The notes under the pieces were generated by a model. That model saw only the letters and a list, made by a program, of their open reading frames with translations, was not told where the DNA came from and searched no databases. This document shows positions 33,846 through 43,661 of a stretch of 64,000 nt of DNA, one piece after another. The position numbers and the translations under genes were made by a program. The DNA comes from Bact-08 sp028707695 (lineage in GTDB: Bacteria; Bacteroidota; Bacteroidia; Bacteroidales; UBA932): the NCBI GenBank assembly GCA_963666385.1, contig OY762808.1, forward strand, positions 1,674,001 to 1,738,000. The letters are read 5' to 3'. Each line of letters starts with the position of its first letter. Within the stretch, counting starts at the first letter, position 1.

Positions 33846-34937
33846 TTACCAGTTCCTCATGATCCTGACCACAATTGGCAAATGATCACTCAACCCTCCG
33901 TTGTAACGTGGCCCTATGTATGTCCTTTTTGGTTTTTGTCCGGTATATTTCCTGTCCTTTTCCAGCAGATGTGCCTTACAATATATATAACCATCTTTTG
34001 GAGAGACGGATATTGGCTCGTTATTGTCCAATAGGTTGCTGCTTGTAAAAAAATGGTCTATCTTTTCCCAACCCCCCATGTACTTGATTGTACCATTTGG
34101 CTGCCCGGCTTCTCCTCCAATCAAAGGAAGCTCCCTGATACCTTGCAGCAGTTCAAAAACCCTAGACTCCGGAGTATCGTTGAAATCTCCCATAACCAAA
34201 ATATTCGCCTTAATATTCTGGCCAAGTATAGAATCACATAGAATCGAAAGTACCTTGGCTGCTGCTTCCCGTTTAGGATTGGAAATTTTTTCTCCTCCGT
34301 ATTTAGAAGGCCAATGATTTACAAAAAGATGGAGGGTATCCAATTGGTGCAGGACACCCTTGACATACAAAATATCGCGGCTAAATTCCCTGCCACTCAA
34401 AGCAGCACTCAAATTGCTGTCCGTATTGCCCGAGAGCCCGGTTTCGGAAACCTTTACCGGCATAAACCGCATTTCCAATGCCCTGAACATACTTTTCCTG
34501 TACAACAAAGCAACATCAATACCTCTGCTATCGGGAGAATCCTTATGAACAATCCTGTAATCTCCCATGAAAAGAGGTGTTTCATAAAGCAATTGGTTAA
34601 GAACAAACCTGTTTTCCACCTCTGCCAAACCAATAATTGCAGGCAGGTTGACACTCCATGGGTCTATTGACATCAATGTTTTGGAAATTCCCTCCCTTTT
34701 TCTTGCAAATCTTTTCCATGTCCAACGGTTGGCCCCGCTTGGCGTGAACTCCTTGTCGTTGTGTTGAGGATGAGGCCTTGTATCAAAGAAATTTTCTATA
34801 TTCCAAAACACGACAGTATAGTAGTCTACGTCGTACAACTCTTCCAACCCGGCTTGGCATATAGCCCGTTGCCTGACAAAAAACAACAACAGCAAACAAA
34901 CACCTACTATTTTTGAGTTTGTTTTTAAAAACTTCAT
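33846..34937 (-). CDS. Exported endonuclease/exonuclease/phosphatase-family protein
   Basis: 363 aa from ATG 34937 (MKFLKTNSKIVGVCLLLLFFV, a signal peptide); an ATG four codons earlier is also possible. Fold landmarks: VVFWNIENFFDTRPHP with the metal-binding Asn and Glu, IIGLAEVENRFVLNQLL, LHLFVNHWPSKYGG with the catalytic-type His, ILVMGDFNDTPES, and the terminal LSDHLPIVVRI. All metal and phosphate ligands of the family appear present, so it is probably an active nuclease or phosphodiesterase outside the inner membrane; substrate unknown. It is 19 nt upstream of the rsmA start. Confidence 0.88.
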   Translation of the reverse strand: MKFLKTNSKIVGVCLLLLFFVRQRAICQAGLEELYDVDYYTVVFWNIENFFDTRPHPQHNDKEFTPSGANRWTWKRFARKREGISKTLMSIDPWSVNLPAIIGLAEVENRFVLNQLLYETPLFMGDYRIVHKDSPDSRGIDVALLYRKSMFRALEMRFMPVKVSETGLSGNTDSNLSAALSGREFSRDILYVKGVLHQLDTLHLFVNHWPSKYGGEKISNPKREAAAKVLSILCDSILGQNIKANILVMGDFNDTPESRVFELLQGIRELPLIGGEAGQPNGTIKYMGGWEKIDHFFTSSNLLDNNEPISVSPKDGYIYCKAHLLEKDRKYTGQKPKRTYIGPRYNGGLSDHLPIVVRIMRNW

Positions 34938-35133
34938 TGACCCAACCATAATTTATACTTCAATTAAATTAAGTGCATCTTTGTCAAGTGTCAGTACAAA
35001 TTTAACATTGGAATATGTCCCGTGTCTCTTATAAAACTCTTTTTATCTGATTTACAGCTTATTTTATCCTATTTTAGATTTATAACCCTTTTTTTGCTAA
35101 TTTCGCCCCCTCAAAATTGTAAATAAAGAAATA

Positions 35134-36237
35134 ATGGCACTTCAATGTGGAATAGTAGGTCTTCCCAACGTGGGCAAATCGACACTTTTTAACTGTATAA
35201 GCTCGGGCAAGGCACAATCTGCAAATTTTCCCTTTTGTACAATAGAGCCCAATATAGGCTCAACGATTGTTCCTGACGAAAGACTCCAGGTTTTGGAAAA
35301 ATTGGTGAACCCTCAAAGGGTTGTACCTGCTACAGTAGAAATTGTAGATATTGCCGGCTTGGTAAAGGGAGCAAGCAAAGGAGAAGGACTAGGCAATCAA
35401 TTTCTTGCAAACATAAGGGAGACAGATGCAATAATTCATGTGTTGCGTTGCTTTGACGACCCCAATATAGTGCATGTAGATGGTAGTGTTGACCCTGTAA
35501 GGGACAAGGAGATAATTGACACCGAGCTTCAGATCAAAGACCTTGACACCGTGGAAAGCAGGATTTCCAAAGTACAAAAACAGGCTCAGACAGGTGGAGA
35601 CAAGAGTGCAAAACGTATGTACGACATTTTGGTACAATACAAAGAGGCACTTGTGCAGGGCAAATCGGCCAGGAGTGTGAAATTTGAAAACGCAGAAGAT
35701 GCAAAACTGTCAAAAGAGCTATTCCTGCTCACTAACAAGCCAGTACTCTATTTATGCAATGTAGATGAAGCTTCTGCCAAAGATGGAAACCAATATGTGC
35801 AGCAGGTACGTGACGCCATCCAGGAAGAAGATGCACAACTTTTGATAGTGGCCGCAAAGATAGAGTCAGAAATTGCAGAGCTTGAAAGCTTTGAAGAGAG
35901 GCAAATGTTCCTGAACGAGATAGGATTGGACCAATCGGGAGTATCACGTCTTATAAAGGCTGCATATTCACTGTTAAACCTGCAAACCTACTTTACTGCA
36001 GGTGTACAGGAGGTTCGTGCATGGACCTTTACCAAAGGGACAAAAGCCCCTCAGGCAGCAGGCGTGATCCACACTGACTTCGAAAAAGGATTCATCCGTG
36101 CAGAGGTTATAAAATATGACGATTATGTGAAATACGGCAGCGAGAACGGCTGTAAAGAGGCCGGCAAGATGTCTGTGGAGGGCAAGGAATACATAGTTCA
36201 GGATGGAGATATAATGCATTTCAGGTTCAACGTATAA
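35134..36237 (+). CDS. ychF: Ribosome-associated YchF/Ola1-type ATPase
   Basis: 367 aa. G1 GLPNVGKSTLFNCIS, G2/switch region NFPFCTIEPNIG, G3 VDIAGLVKGASKGEGLGNQFL, and the NxxE-like base motif NVDEASAKD, which in this family gives ATP preference. The C-terminal TGS domain (about 280-365, LQTYFTAGVQEVRAWTFTKGTKAPQAAGVIH) is complete. Binds ribosomes and is linked to redox stress in other bacteria. A strong hairpin terminator follows. Confidence 0.97.
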   Translation: MALQCGIVGLPNVGKSTLFNCISSGKAQSANFPFCTIEPNIGSTIVPDERLQVLEKLVNPQRVVPATVEIVDIAGLVKGASKGEGLGNQFLANIRETDAIIHVLRCFDDPNIVHVDGSVDPVRDKEIIDTELQIKDLDTVESRISKVQKQAQTGGDKSAKRMYDILVQYKEALVQGKSARSVKFENAEDAKLSKELFLLTNKPVLYLCNVDEASAKDGNQYVQQVRDAIQEEDAQLLIVAAKIESEIAELESFEERQMFLNEIGLDQSGVSRLIKAAYSLLNLQTYFTAGVQEVRAWTFTKGTKAPQAAGVIHTDFEKGFIRAEVIKYDDYVKYGSENGCKEAGKMSVEGKEYIVQDGDIMHFRFNV

Positions 36238-36260
36238 AACATGAAACCATGTAAAAATTA

Positions 36261-36291
36261 AGGCCGGCTGAACCTATGTTTCAGCCGGCCT
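36261..36291. terminator. Strong terminator between ychF and the PPIase gene
   Basis: Perfect 12-bp stem AGGCCGGCTGAA (36261-36272) with TTCAGCCGGCCT (36280-36291), 7-nt loop. A T-rich run follows in the plus direction; serves ychF and perhaps also the convergent gene. Confidence 0.8.
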
Positions 36292-36328
36292 TTGTTTATG
36301 TACTGTTGGTTTGCTTTAATCTAATATT

Positions 36329-38431
36329 CTAAAAGAACTTAGCCCTGTTGTCCTTAACTTCGGACATTTTTTCCAGGATGGCAGGCAACCTCTGGATTTG
36401 CAATGAGAATGATTGCTGCTGCCTTTGTTTGGCATCGTCTTCTGTAAAGAATGCTCCGGTTTCACGAGAATCTACATTGAACACATAAACCCCGATATTA
36501 CCGGCTATAGGGCCGGTGAGTTTGTTCACCTCTGCTCCTGTTACAGCACCTACGAATTTTGGATCGAAAGACCTTGAACCAGGTGCACCGAACGATACTC
36601 CACTTTGTGTGCTGACAGTTGTTCCAAGTTTTTCTGCAATCTCTTCCAAAGATGTAAGCCCGGCTATTTGCTCTTTTACAGACTCAACCATTTTTTCGTT
36701 GGCTTTTTCCCTGCGTAAATGAGTGGCAATGTCCTTTTCCAACTTTTCCACTGCAGGTATACCCTCTTCCCTGACCTCTGTCAAGGCCACAATAAAGAAG
36801 TATTTATTATCCATTGAAATGATTTGTGAAACATCTCCTTTTTCGGCTTCATATGCCCATCTTACAATCTCCCTTGCATTAGGATAGTTGGCAATGCTTC
36901 TGGCTCCCTCGGCAATATTGTAGGCTGGCATTGGGTACAAATTCATCTCTTGTGTCACCTGGGTAAATTTCTCAATTTTGCCTTCCGATTTGGATGCAAC
37001 ATCATTTGCCTTTGAATAGTAATCCTGGAAGGTCTCTTTAGAAGCTATAGCTGCCTTTTGAAGGACTGCAAGCTGTACTTTGGGAACAGGCCTGGTCCTC
37101 TCCTTGACCCTTACTATATGGCTTCCAAATTGCGACTGTAGTTTCACAGGTTTTCCGACCGGCAACACAAAGCATGTGTCAAATCCGGGAATGGTGTTTG
37201 CCTGTGTCATCCATCCAATATCTCCGGCTGTCTCTGCGGCAGGATTATTGTCCACAGAATTTTCCTGTGCCAGTTGCACAAAGTCCGCACCTTTCTGCAA
37301 TAGGTTCATAAGGCTGTCGATGGTTGCCTTAGCAACTGCAGCATCAGGATTCTGAATCATGATATGCTGTACAAACACAGAGTCCGGCAATTGTTTTGTG
37401 TCGTTTATCCTTGCAGCCTTGAACACATTGTTTTCGTTTATTGGTTCCAGCACATCACCTGGTTTTGCAGCAAAGGCAAAGCTGTCCAGAACAGGAGATT
37501 CCGAAGCCAGCTCTCCTTTCTTGTAGTAATATGCATCCATAGGCTTGTCAGAATTCCTGGCAAGGAAGTTCTTAAGGTTTGCAGAGCTTTTGAACTCAGG
37601 CATCAGACCCTCAATTTCATTTTCTGCAGCAGCAATGTCCGCCAAAGATGGGGCTACTTCAAACACAACATACTCTATGTCCCTGCTGGCAGGTTGCTCA
37701 AAGTTATGTTTGTTTTTGTTGTAGAATTCCCTTACCTCTTGCTTGGTTACAGTTATTGTAGTGTCCTCGGCAAAACCAAAAGGCTGAACCACAAAAGAGA
37801 CTTCCGATGTAACGTTGTTATCTTCTATTGACCTGATAAGTTCTACCGGGTTTTGGATACTGCTTTTTGACAAAAGGTTCACATACTTGCCAACCATTTG
37901 GTCAACATACATGTTTTTCTCAAGATATTCCCAATAAGCAGCCAGGTTGCCACTCCCGTCAGTAGGTATTGCCTTGATAAACTCAACCAGCATGTTCCTG
38001 TCAAATGTACCATCCTGACCCATGAATATTTGCTCACGTGCCAAAACCTGAGATACGTTGGAACCTTGGCTAAGGTCAAACATCTCATCTTCACCAACAG
38101 CAATTCCCGCTTTTTCTATGGAAGGCAAAATAACGTTTTCGCTAAGCAAATCCTGCCATGCATTTTGGTTTATCATGTCGGAGGTTTGCTCGTCTACCGA
38201 CGCCGAACCTGTGAGTAATTGGTGGATGTTGTTGAAATATTCAACTCTTTTTTGAAAATCCTGGTAGGATATGGCTTTCCCGTTCATTTCACCAACATCA
38301 TATTTATTGGAAAACAGGGAAACAGCCGATTGCAATGTGTCTGCGTCTATGATAAATGAAAGGAGTGCCAAGCCAATCACTGCTGTGATAAAGACACCCA
38401 TTTTGACGCGGATCTTCTCGAGAACTGCCAT
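36329..38431 (-). CDS. PpiD/SurA-like periplasmic peptidyl-prolyl isomerase
   Basis: 700 aa. A single N-terminal membrane anchor (VKMGVFITAVIGLALLSFII, about 9-29) and a SurA_N-like chaperone domain (GEMNGKAISYQDFQKRVEYF onward) come first. One parvulin domain follows (about 345-450, VFVQHIMIQNPDA ... AGDIGWMTQANTIPGFDTCFVL ... QFGSHIVRVKER). The C-terminal region resembles a second, degenerate parvulin unit. It helps outer-membrane proteins fold after translocation. Last gene of the mfd-coaX-OMP-TPR-lptC-CBS cluster, 68 nt after the CBS gene. Confidence 0.92.
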   Translation of the reverse strand: MAVLEKIRVKMGVFITAVIGLALLSFIIDADTLQSAVSLFSNKYDVGEMNGKAISYQDFQKRVEYFNNIHQLLTGSASVDEQTSDMINQNAWQDLLSENVILPSIEKAGIAVGEDEMFDLSQGSNVSQVLAREQIFMGQDGTFDRNMLVEFIKAIPTDGSGNLAAYWEYLEKNMYVDQMVGKYVNLLSKSSIQNPVELIRSIEDNNVTSEVSFVVQPFGFAEDTTITVTKQEVREFYNKNKHNFEQPASRDIEYVVFEVAPSLADIAAAENEIEGLMPEFKSSANLKNFLARNSDKPMDAYYYKKGELASESPVLDSFAFAAKPGDVLEPINENNVFKAARINDTKQLPDSVFVQHIMIQNPDAAVAKATIDSLMNLLQKGADFVQLAQENSVDNNPAAETAGDIGWMTQANTIPGFDTCFVLPVGKPVKLQSQFGSHIVRVKERTRPVPKVQLAVLQKAAIASKETFQDYYSKANDVASKSEGKIEKFTQVTQEMNLYPMPAYNIAEGARSIANYPNAREIVRWAYEAEKGDVSQIISMDNKYFFIVALTEVREEGIPAVEKLEKDIATHLRREKANEKMVESVKEQIAGLTSLEEIAEKLGTTVSTQSGVSFGAPGSRSFDPKFVGAVTGAEVNKLTGPIAGNIGVYVFNVDSRETGAFFTEDDAKQRQQQSFSLQIQRLPAILEKMSEVKDNRAKFF

Positions 38432-38499
38432 TTGTTATTGTTTTAAAGGTTTATTTTCTTGTAAGGCGCGAAGATAGTAAATTTTTGTTTATGAAATGA

Positions 38500-39642
38500 C
38501 TATTCTTCCACAATTCTGAGAACCACACTCTCTACACGGTTTGAGCCGGTTTTAAGTATGGAAAATTCAAAATTGTCATATTTAAGTAGCTCACCCTCTG
38601 CCGGTATGTTTTCGTGGAACCAGGTTATGAACCCCCCCAGTGTTTCATAAAAATCACTTTCGGGTATATCCAGGTCGTATGTTTTGTTCAGGTATTTGAT
38701 TTCCAACCTGCCAGAGAATATAAATTCATTGTCAGAGATTTTCTTTTCCGGCAACTCCTCTTTGTCAAGTTCATCCGAAATCTCACCAAAAATCTCTTCT
38801 ATAAGGTCTTCCAATGTGACTATGCCTGCTGTTCCTCCGTATTCGTCGTTTACAACAGCAATGGAACGTTTGTTCTTTATCAACAAGGCCAAAAGCTCCT
38901 GAGCCTCCATATCTTCCTGTACATAATCTATTTTACGGATTATTTCAGATATTGGTTTGTCTCCCACAAAAAGGTCTTTGGAGTGGACATAGCCAATAAT
39001 CTTGTCAATGCTTTCGTTATAGATGATTATGCGGGAATACCTGCTTTCTGCAAATTGCTCAAGTAACTGCTTGTTGGTAGCATCCCTTGAGACAGCGCAA
39101 ATTTCTGTCCTTGGTATCATGCACTCCTTTACAATCACATCAGAAAAATTGAGTGCATTCTGGAATATTGTAATCTCGTTACTCTCCTCTTTGTCTGGCA
39201 AGTGCACAGATTCCGGCACCTTGCCGGTAAAAGGAGAAAAGATTTTGTAAACTCCCTTTGCAATGTAAATGAAGTACTCCAGTACAAACTCAGGATGGGC
39301 AGATGCAATTGTATATGGCAACAATTTAGAAACTGAGAGCACCAGTGAAACAGCAACTGCAAGACCTACATAAAAAGCAGAAAAAAGCAGTGCACAGCTT
39401 ACTCCAAAGATAACCAACAAAACATTGGTGGCAGCCCTTATTGAGAGCATCAGCTCCCCTTCGGTTTCCAACAACTGCTCCATTACAAGCGCATAATTTT
39501 TCTCTTGCTTTTTGTCCACCTCATACCTCAGTTTGCTATAGCCTTCAAAAGCCTTTTCCAGTGCAGACAGGATAGCCAGCATAACCAGCGATATGACAGT
39601 CAATGCAATTAGTGGAAAAGATACCGGTAAATTGAGTTCCAT
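38500..39642 (-). CDS. CNNM/CorC-family CBS-domain membrane protein (GldE-like)
   Basis: 380 aa. DUF21-type membrane part at the N-terminus (LIALTVISLVMLAILSALEKAFEGYSKL; ATNVLLVIFGVSCALLFSAFYVGLAV). A CBS pair follows (about 185-300, VKECMIPRTEICAVSRDATN ... IIGYVHSKDLFVG ... RSIAVVNDEYGGTAGIVTLEDLIEEIFGEISDE). A CorC/HlyC transporter-associated domain closes it (FIFSGRLEIKYLNKTYDLDIPES). Homologues include GldE and Mg/Co efflux proteins. In this order behind lptC it is a constant of Bacteroidales. Confidence 0.9.
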   Translation of the reverse strand: MELNLPVSFPLIALTVISLVMLAILSALEKAFEGYSKLRYEVDKKQEKNYALVMEQLLETEGELMLSIRAATNVLLVIFGVSCALLFSAFYVGLAVAVSLVLSVSKLLPYTIASAHPEFVLEYFIYIAKGVYKIFSPFTGKVPESVHLPDKEESNEITIFQNALNFSDVIVKECMIPRTEICAVSRDATNKQLLEQFAESRYSRIIIYNESIDKIIGYVHSKDLFVGDKPISEIIRKIDYVQEDMEAQELLALLIKNKRSIAVVNDEYGGTAGIVTLEDLIEEIFGEISDELDKEELPEKKISDNEFIFSGRLEIKYLNKTYDLDIPESDFYETLGGFITWFHENIPAEGELLKYDNFEFSILKTGSNRVESVVLRIVEE

Positions 39643-39654
39643 ATGTTGTGGATT

Positions 39655-40293
39655 TTAAAAATTCCGTAGACTTGGTCCTATAAAATTTGCGGTATCAATA
39701 TAGGAAATTTCTGTGGAATCCCGGCTGACTATTGCATAACTGTCAAAAGGTTTTTCAATCACGGCATTCCTAGCCATATCATCTGATTCCATTCCATAGC
39801 CTTGCATGAACATATCGGGAGTGGTAAGTTTGACAAGAGTATGGGTAAAGATCCTTTGGGTGAGCCTGTTCCAGTAAAGAGTATCGGTTTCCATCTTCTC
39901 TCCCTTTAGGTAATTGTTTATGACAACATTGCCGTATGCCTCCCAAATCTCTTCCTTTTCCTTTACCAGGTTCTTTGCATAGTCTGCCACAATCATGGTT
40001 TCCAAAAGACCATCTGCAGTATAACCCCTCATTGTGATACCGTTTGGAAAAACATCATACGGGGTCTCTGCCTGGGTATACCTTTCCATCAATGGTGCAT
40101 TGACAATGTAATCTGTTATTCCCCTGGAAAACTGGAAAACTGTCATCTCCTCAACTATCTGTGTCGGGAGCTCTTCTACCTGGGAAAGATCGGACCTGGG
40201 TATATCTTCCTTACAAGAAAAAAGCAGTGTAGCAATCACTAATGTGACTGCTACAATATTAAAAATTTCTCCTTTGAAAGGGATTCCAAACAT
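39655..40293 (-). CDS. lptC: LPS export system component LptC
   Basis: 212 aa. Anchored by a hydrophobic N-terminus (IFNIVAVTLVIATLLFSC, which also reads as a lipobox). The body is a beta-jellyroll pattern typical of LptC/DUF1239: ITMRGYTADGLLETMIVADYAKNLVKEKEEIWEA and GEKMETDTLYWNRLTQRIFT. It would link the LptBFG transporter to the LptA bridge. Its ATG abuts the stop of the TPR gene upstream. Confidence 0.85.
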   Translation of the reverse strand: MFGIPFKGEIFNIVAVTLVIATLLFSCKEDIPRSDLSQVEELPTQIVEEMTVFQFSRGITDYIVNAPLMERYTQAETPYDVFPNGITMRGYTADGLLETMIVADYAKNLVKEKEEIWEAYGNVVINNYLKGEKMETDTLYWNRLTQRIFTHTLVKLTTPDMFMQGYGMESDDMARNAVIEKPFDSYAIVSRDSTEISYIDTANFIGPSLRNF

Positions 40294-41607
40294 CTATTTC
40301 CTTGTCCTGACAGTAGTGGTAGCCCTCAGACCTCCACAATTTACAGTGTATGAAGCACCATCAATTATGTCAAACATGAACGCCTCTTCCTGTGCAGGGA
40401 AATATTGGCTGTAATTGTTGATATAGTTGTTTGCCTCCTGGGCAAGGGATGGGTCTGCATTCCTTGCACGAATCAGGTAATCTACAGCAACCCAATATTT
40501 GGCACGTGTTTCAATCTCGTTCCCTGTACATCTTACAGATGCCCATACCAAGCCCAGTATAAGGTTTGCCCTTCCAGATACAGATGCATCCTTTTCCATT
40601 GCCAGGCGTGCCGTTTCTGCCGCTTTTGAAAGATTTTCCAGCTGCAAATGGTAGTTTGCAAGTGTAATGAGCATATTGGCATCTTCTGTATCGTTTGACT
40701 GTTCGCTTGCAATAGCCTCTTCCAACATCTTGATAGCATTATCCTGGTCACCTTTTGCAGAATAAAGCAGGTAAAGGTTCCTTATGTACAGATAATTGGT
40801 AGGATCAGAATTATACAGGGTCTCCACTGTCCGCAAGAAAAGAGGCTCGGTAGTACAACCGGCACTACTCAACAGGCTGACAATTGTAGAAGCCAGGTCC
40901 TTGTCATCGGGATTTGCATCGAACCTTGGAGTAAACAATTCAACAATGTTTTCGCAATTGGCAACTCCGCTTGCAACAAAAAGGTTGTCCAGGTCATTTT
41001 TCACTTTGGAAGCATCCGGATTGTTAGTGGCAATCTGGTGGTCTACAATAGTGGAGAAACGGCTGTACAAATCAAATACCTGTTTGTCTGTCACACTCCC
41101 TTTTGAATAGAGCGATGTCATTTTTTGCATTGCTATAACAAACAAAGAAGGATCTGTCTTATCACCGGATATCTCCATTGCTTTTTCAATTGATTCCAGG
41201 ATTTTTTGGTCTTCGTTGCCCATGTACTCCAACATGTCGTAAACCTTGAACATTGAGGCTGAGGCTGCATATTTTGGAAAATGCTCCACCCTTAGGTCGT
41301 ACATAGTGAGCATGGAGTCTATGAGCGAATTCTTGAGTTGTTCATTGTCTTTGTTTTGTTCAATCAAATATTTGAATATCCTTATTCCGTCTACATAAAT
41401 GCTTTGCCTTACTCCCGGAGGGCATTCACGTAATGCCTCCCTCCAGATTGGAGCAGCATCCCTAAAGTTATCTACTTTGATATAGTCTGTGTAAAACGCT
41501 ACGCTGCGCTGGCACTCGACGCTGGCATTTGCCAGACCCTGCGAAAATGCAGGAATTGCCATCAAGGCTAGAATTCCAGTTAATAATAAGTTGCGTAATT
41601 TTTTCAT
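40294..41607 (-). CDS. Exported TPR-repeat protein
   Basis: 437 aa, signal peptide (MKKLRNLLLTGILALMAIPAFSQ). Several TPR-like helical pairs are seen (DNFRDAAPIWREALRECPPG at about 50, YIRNLYLLYSAKGDQDNAIKMLEEAI at about 275, YHLQLENLSKAAETARLAMEKDASVSGRANLILGLVW at about 318), and a Cys pair near the C-terminus. A scaffold role in the periplasm is likely. It is conserved between the outer-membrane protein gene and lptC in Bacteroidales; no defined function. Confidence 0.85.
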   Translation of the reverse strand: MKKLRNLLLTGILALMAIPAFSQGLANASVECQRSVAFYTDYIKVDNFRDAAPIWREALRECPPGVRQSIYVDGIRIFKYLIEQNKDNEQLKNSLIDSMLTMYDLRVEHFPKYAASASMFKVYDMLEYMGNEDQKILESIEKAMEISGDKTDPSLFVIAMQKMTSLYSKGSVTDKQVFDLYSRFSTIVDHQIATNNPDASKVKNDLDNLFVASGVANCENIVELFTPRFDANPDDKDLASTIVSLLSSAGCTTEPLFLRTVETLYNSDPTNYLYIRNLYLLYSAKGDQDNAIKMLEEAIASEQSNDTEDANMLITLANYHLQLENLSKAAETARLAMEKDASVSGRANLILGLVWASVRCTGNEIETRAKYWVAVDYLIRARNADPSLAQEANNYINNYSQYFPAQEEAFMFDIIDGASYTVNCGGLRATTTVRTRK

Positions 41608-41633
41608 GATTATTTAATTATTGTTTCTAGTAT

Positions 41634-42932
41634 TTAGTCGTACCTGTATTTTATGAACCAAAGGTCATGCAATGAGAAATTGAGGTTGAGCATCACATAT
41701 CTTTCCCTTACAAGGTTGTTTTTAAGGGAACCGCGCTGACCGATATCCACCGAAACCCCAAGAGCATTGTAGAGCCTCATAAGAGGTAGGGTTGCCCCGA
41801 AAGTGATTCCCATAGAATTTATTTGCTGACCGTTCAGCTTCATATATGTTTGGTCGTAATAAACCCCTCCCCTGTAGGTAATCCTTTTTGAATAATACCT
41901 AACGTCAAACCTGTTTGGAATATACTCAAACCCTAACTTGAAGGAGTTACTGGTGGTTGCAGAGAAATCCACTCCAGGGGTTGCAGCAAACCCTGCATTG
42001 CTCCAGTCTTGCCTTGAGTAATCTGCTCCTACCAGCCATTTGTCTTTTTTCCTTACCGAGAAACCAATTGCAAGCTCAGAGGGGATTTCCATCATGGTAT
42101 TGCCATTTGTCTGGTAATATACTGTATCCCTTGACCCTGTTGCATTGTTTGCATAGGCATATCTTGTGTAATCGCCGGAAAGTTCTGAGCCAAGCATCCA
42201 GGTAGCTCCGGCAGTCAAAGAGAGGTCATTGCCAATGTTCTTGTTATACTGCACCCCGAATTTGGCTGCAAGTGAACTTATAACGTAATCTACACCTGTA
42301 TTGATGTTCCTGAATGAAGCTTCTGAGTTGAACAAGACATCTGACCTGCGGTCTATTGTTCCGAAATAGTATTGACCCTCTGCACCAATTGAAAAGTTTT
42401 CCAGCAAATCCATGGATACCCCTATGAACGCCTTGTTGATGCCTCCGGAACCAAACCTGTTATAAACAATGTCACCCATTTCGTTTATGATGGCAGGATC
42501 TGTTTCCCTCTCTTCAAAATTATAGCCAACCGAACTGTATGGCAAAACACCAATGGCAAATGCCGATTTTTGATACAGCGGGAAACTCATTACAAAATGG
42601 TGCATGTTGAAAACGTTGTATGCAGAGTTTGCACTATTGGTTTTGCTCAGCATGTTCCTTTGGCTCACACCAAAATCCATAAGGAAAGAGAGTGTATCCC
42701 TCTCTGTAAGGGAAGCCGGGTTAAGGATGTTGATGAGCCTGTTGTCCCTCACTCCCACTCCTATGCCCCCCATGGCTTTATTGAATGAAGTACCTGCCTT
42801 GTTCAGGTCCCCTATCCCGAAAACTGAATAGGGAGTGAATGTCCCGAGGGCATTCTCACCCTGTCCCGAAAGACTGGTTGCCGAAAAAACCATTAACGCC
42901 AAAAGTGTTGTTATCCTAAATATTCTTTGCAT
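41634..42932 (-). CDS. Outer-membrane beta-barrel protein (FadL/PorV-like)
   Basis: 432 aa, signal peptide ending near SLSGQ. The body has the alternating amphipathic strands of a barrel, with NALGTFTPYSVFGIGDLNKAG at the start, SVGYNFEERETDPAI and GVQYNKNIGNDLSLTAGATWML in the middle and a terminal LHDLWFIKYRYD that ends in an aromatic-rich strand. Probably a lipid or hydrophobic-molecule channel. The start overlaps the end of coaX by 17 nt, so translation is likely coupled. Confidence 0.85.
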   Translation of the reverse strand: MQRIFRITTLLALMVFSATSLSGQGENALGTFTPYSVFGIGDLNKAGTSFNKAMGGIGVGVRDNRLINILNPASLTERDTLSFLMDFGVSQRNMLSKTNSANSAYNVFNMHHFVMSFPLYQKSAFAIGVLPYSSVGYNFEERETDPAIINEMGDIVYNRFGSGGINKAFIGVSMDLLENFSIGAEGQYYFGTIDRRSDVLFNSEASFRNINTGVDYVISSLAAKFGVQYNKNIGNDLSLTAGATWMLGSELSGDYTRYAYANNATGSRDTVYYQTNGNTMMEIPSELAIGFSVRKKDKWLVGADYSRQDWSNAGFAATPGVDFSATTSNSFKLGFEYIPNRFDVRYYSKRITYRGGVYYDQTYMKLNGQQINSMGITFGATLPLMRLYNALGVSVDIGQRGSLKNNLVRERYVMLNLNFSLHDLWFIKYRYD

Positions 42933-43641
42933 AATCTTCTGCTACACGGGCCAAACCCATCAATACTAAATTGTAAACTACAAATATGGAACTTTTCAAT
43001 TTTTCTGCAAAATAAATCGCATCGCCGCCTGTAAAAATGTAAATATGGTTTGGATACTTATTTATATATCCTTCAACTTCAAAAATCGCACCTAAAACTA
43101 TTCCGGACTCAATAGCCTCATTTGTAGAGGTGCCCACGCCGGATATTTTCAATGGTGGCTCAAGTAGCGGAAGTTGTTGTGTGTAATTGTTTAAGGCTTT
43201 GAACCTGCTGGATAAACCAAGGGATATGTTCCCACCGGAAAATTCCCCCTCTTTGGTTATGAAATCTATTGTCAAAGCTGTGCCAAAATCAAATACTATA
43301 ATATCCTTGCCAGGAAAAAGAGAGGTTGCTGCCACAGATGCCATGAGCCTGTCAGTTCCCAGTGTGCCAGGTGTGGAGTATCTGTTTTCCAATGGCAATT
43401 TGGTATTTGGCCCAACCACAACCAGTTTGTTGCATTTGCTTTCCAATGGCTGGAAATATGAAGCTGTGTGCTTCCTTACAGAAGATATGGCAATTATCCC
43501 AATCTCCCTGTTGTTGCACAGAGCAGAGATGAATTCAAGGATATCGTTGCCATAATAGCGACGCGACTCTTCCAAACGAAGAGCATCAGCAAAACATGCT
43601 TTTACCGAAGAATTCCCAATATCTACCAGAAGATTTGTCAC
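42916..43641 (-). CDS. coaX: Type III pantothenate kinase
   Basis: 241 aa from a GTG at 43641 (reads VTNLLVDIGNSSVKACF); no ATG fits, and a TTG three codons upstream is possible. Motifs of the family: DIGNSS at the phosphate loop, RLMASVAA, IIVFDFGTALTIDFI with the catalytic Asp, GGNISLGLSSRFKALNNYT, YIFTGGDAIYFAEKL. Phosphorylates pantothenate, the first step of CoA synthesis. 20 nt downstream of mfd and overlapping the outer-membrane protein gene. Confidence 0.93.
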   Translation of the reverse strand: MTNLLVDIGNSSVKACFADALRLEESRRYYGNDILEFISALCNNREIGIIAISSVRKHTASYFQPLESKCNKLVVVGPNTKLPLENRYSTPGTLGTDRLMASVAATSLFPGKDIIVFDFGTALTIDFITKEGEFSGGNISLGLSSRFKALNNYTQQLPLLEPPLKISGVGTSTNEAIESGIVLGAIFEVEGYINKYPNHIYIFTGGDAIYFAEKLKSSIFVVYNLVLMGLARVAEDYAKNI

Positions 43642-43661
43642 GGTTGGCAAAGTTATAAAAT

